Below are positions 63,913-64,000 of a stretch of 64,000 bases of DNA, piece after piece; position 1 is the first letter of the stretch; every line of letters begins with the position of its first letter. The DNA is from Pseudomonas sp. GM41(2012) (lineage in GTDB: Bacteria > Pseudomonadota > Gammaproteobacteria > Pseudomonadales > Pseudomonadaceae): assembly GCF_000282315.2 (NCBI RefSeq), contig NZ_AKJN02000007.1, forward strand, positions 620,001 to 684,000. The letters are read 5' to 3'. The notes under the pieces were generated by a model. It saw only the letters and a list, made by a program, of their open reading frames with translations. It searched no databases and was not told the origin of the DNA. The translations under genes were made by a program, and so were the position numbers.

Positions 63913-64000
63913 TTAGCGGCGTTGCAGCAGGCCGCGCAGGGCAAGGGCGGCGGGAATGCCCAGGCCAAGCCAGCTCAATGCGTCCCATACACCATCCCCC
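63913..64000 (-). CDS. C-terminal end of an unknown (probably membrane) protein
   Basis: Only the last 28 codons are seen, read from the window edge to TAA at 63913-63915: DGVWDALSWLGLGIPAALAL and a basic end (RGLLQRR). The composition looks like a real hydrophobic tail. No function can be given. Confidence 0.5.
   Translation of the reverse strand, partial: GDGVWDALSWLGLGIPAALALRGLLQRR

Overview
The window looks like chromosome from a fluorescent Pseudomonas (P. fluorescens group). It is GC-rich, gene-dense and full of Pseudomonas-type REP/REPIN palindromes, and its genes match in content and order the P. aeruginosa choline, glycine betaine and carnitine catabolic locus (roughly PA5372-PA5421, from memory). 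That locus is followed by a creBCD module.

Layout. 1-1066: truncated TldD/PmbA-like gene. 1.3-7.7 kb: betBA with the repressor betI, divergent from the choline transporter betT. 7.9-14.4 kb: ABC importer choXWV, serine dehydratase sdaB and the regulator gbdR. 15.1-21.2 kb: a carnitine operon (gamma-butyrobetaine hydroxylase, cdhB, cdhA, cdhC, caiX) divergent from its regulator cdhR. 21.3-22.2 kb: two small genes. 22.5-30.3 kb: dimethylglycine operon (dipeptidase, DUF5943 protein, dgcA, dgcB and two ETF-like subunits). 30.4-31.6 kb: an IS110-group element inserted in a REPIN. 31.6-41.2 kb: accessory genes, including a DnaA-box-bearing tandem repeat and a three-gene module (GMC oxidoreductase/hydrolase fusion, di-haem cytochrome, metallophosphoesterase). 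41.3-44.0 kb: divergent gbcA/gbcB. 44.2-47.1 kb: SDR, ltaE and a TraX-like gene. 47.4-56.7 kb: glyA, soxBDAG, purU, fdhA. 56.9-58.3 kb: DUF2780 protein and a PlsC-type acyltransferase. 58.6-62.9 kb: retropepsin-like protein and creBCD. 63.1-64 kb: a GST and a truncated gene.

How the genes fit together. Choline enters through BetT or ChoXWV and is oxidised by BetA and BetB to glycine betaine. Gamma-butyrobetaine and carnitine feed into glycine betaine through the BBOX-like enzyme and CdhA, CdhC and CdhB. GbcAB, DgcAB with the ETF-like pair, and SoxBDAG remove the three methyl groups. GlyA and SdaB take glycine through serine to pyruvate, while PurU and FdhA handle the one-carbon by-products. 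GbdR and CdhR are the likely activators and BetI the choline-responsive repressor.

The most notable non-coding finding is that the 5' non-coding end of the IS110 element folds into two loops. The first carries guides matching the interrupted REP target on both sides of a CT core. The second carries guides matching the element's own ends. This is the architecture of an IS621-like bridge RNA. Other points of interest are a ~180-bp tandem repeat with a perfect DnaA box in each unit, a four-copy ~170-220-bp palindromic repeat family, an 11-bp-periodic CreB-type tag array before creD, a sigma-54-type promoter before gbdR, and an intrinsic terminator between the BetI operator and betT.
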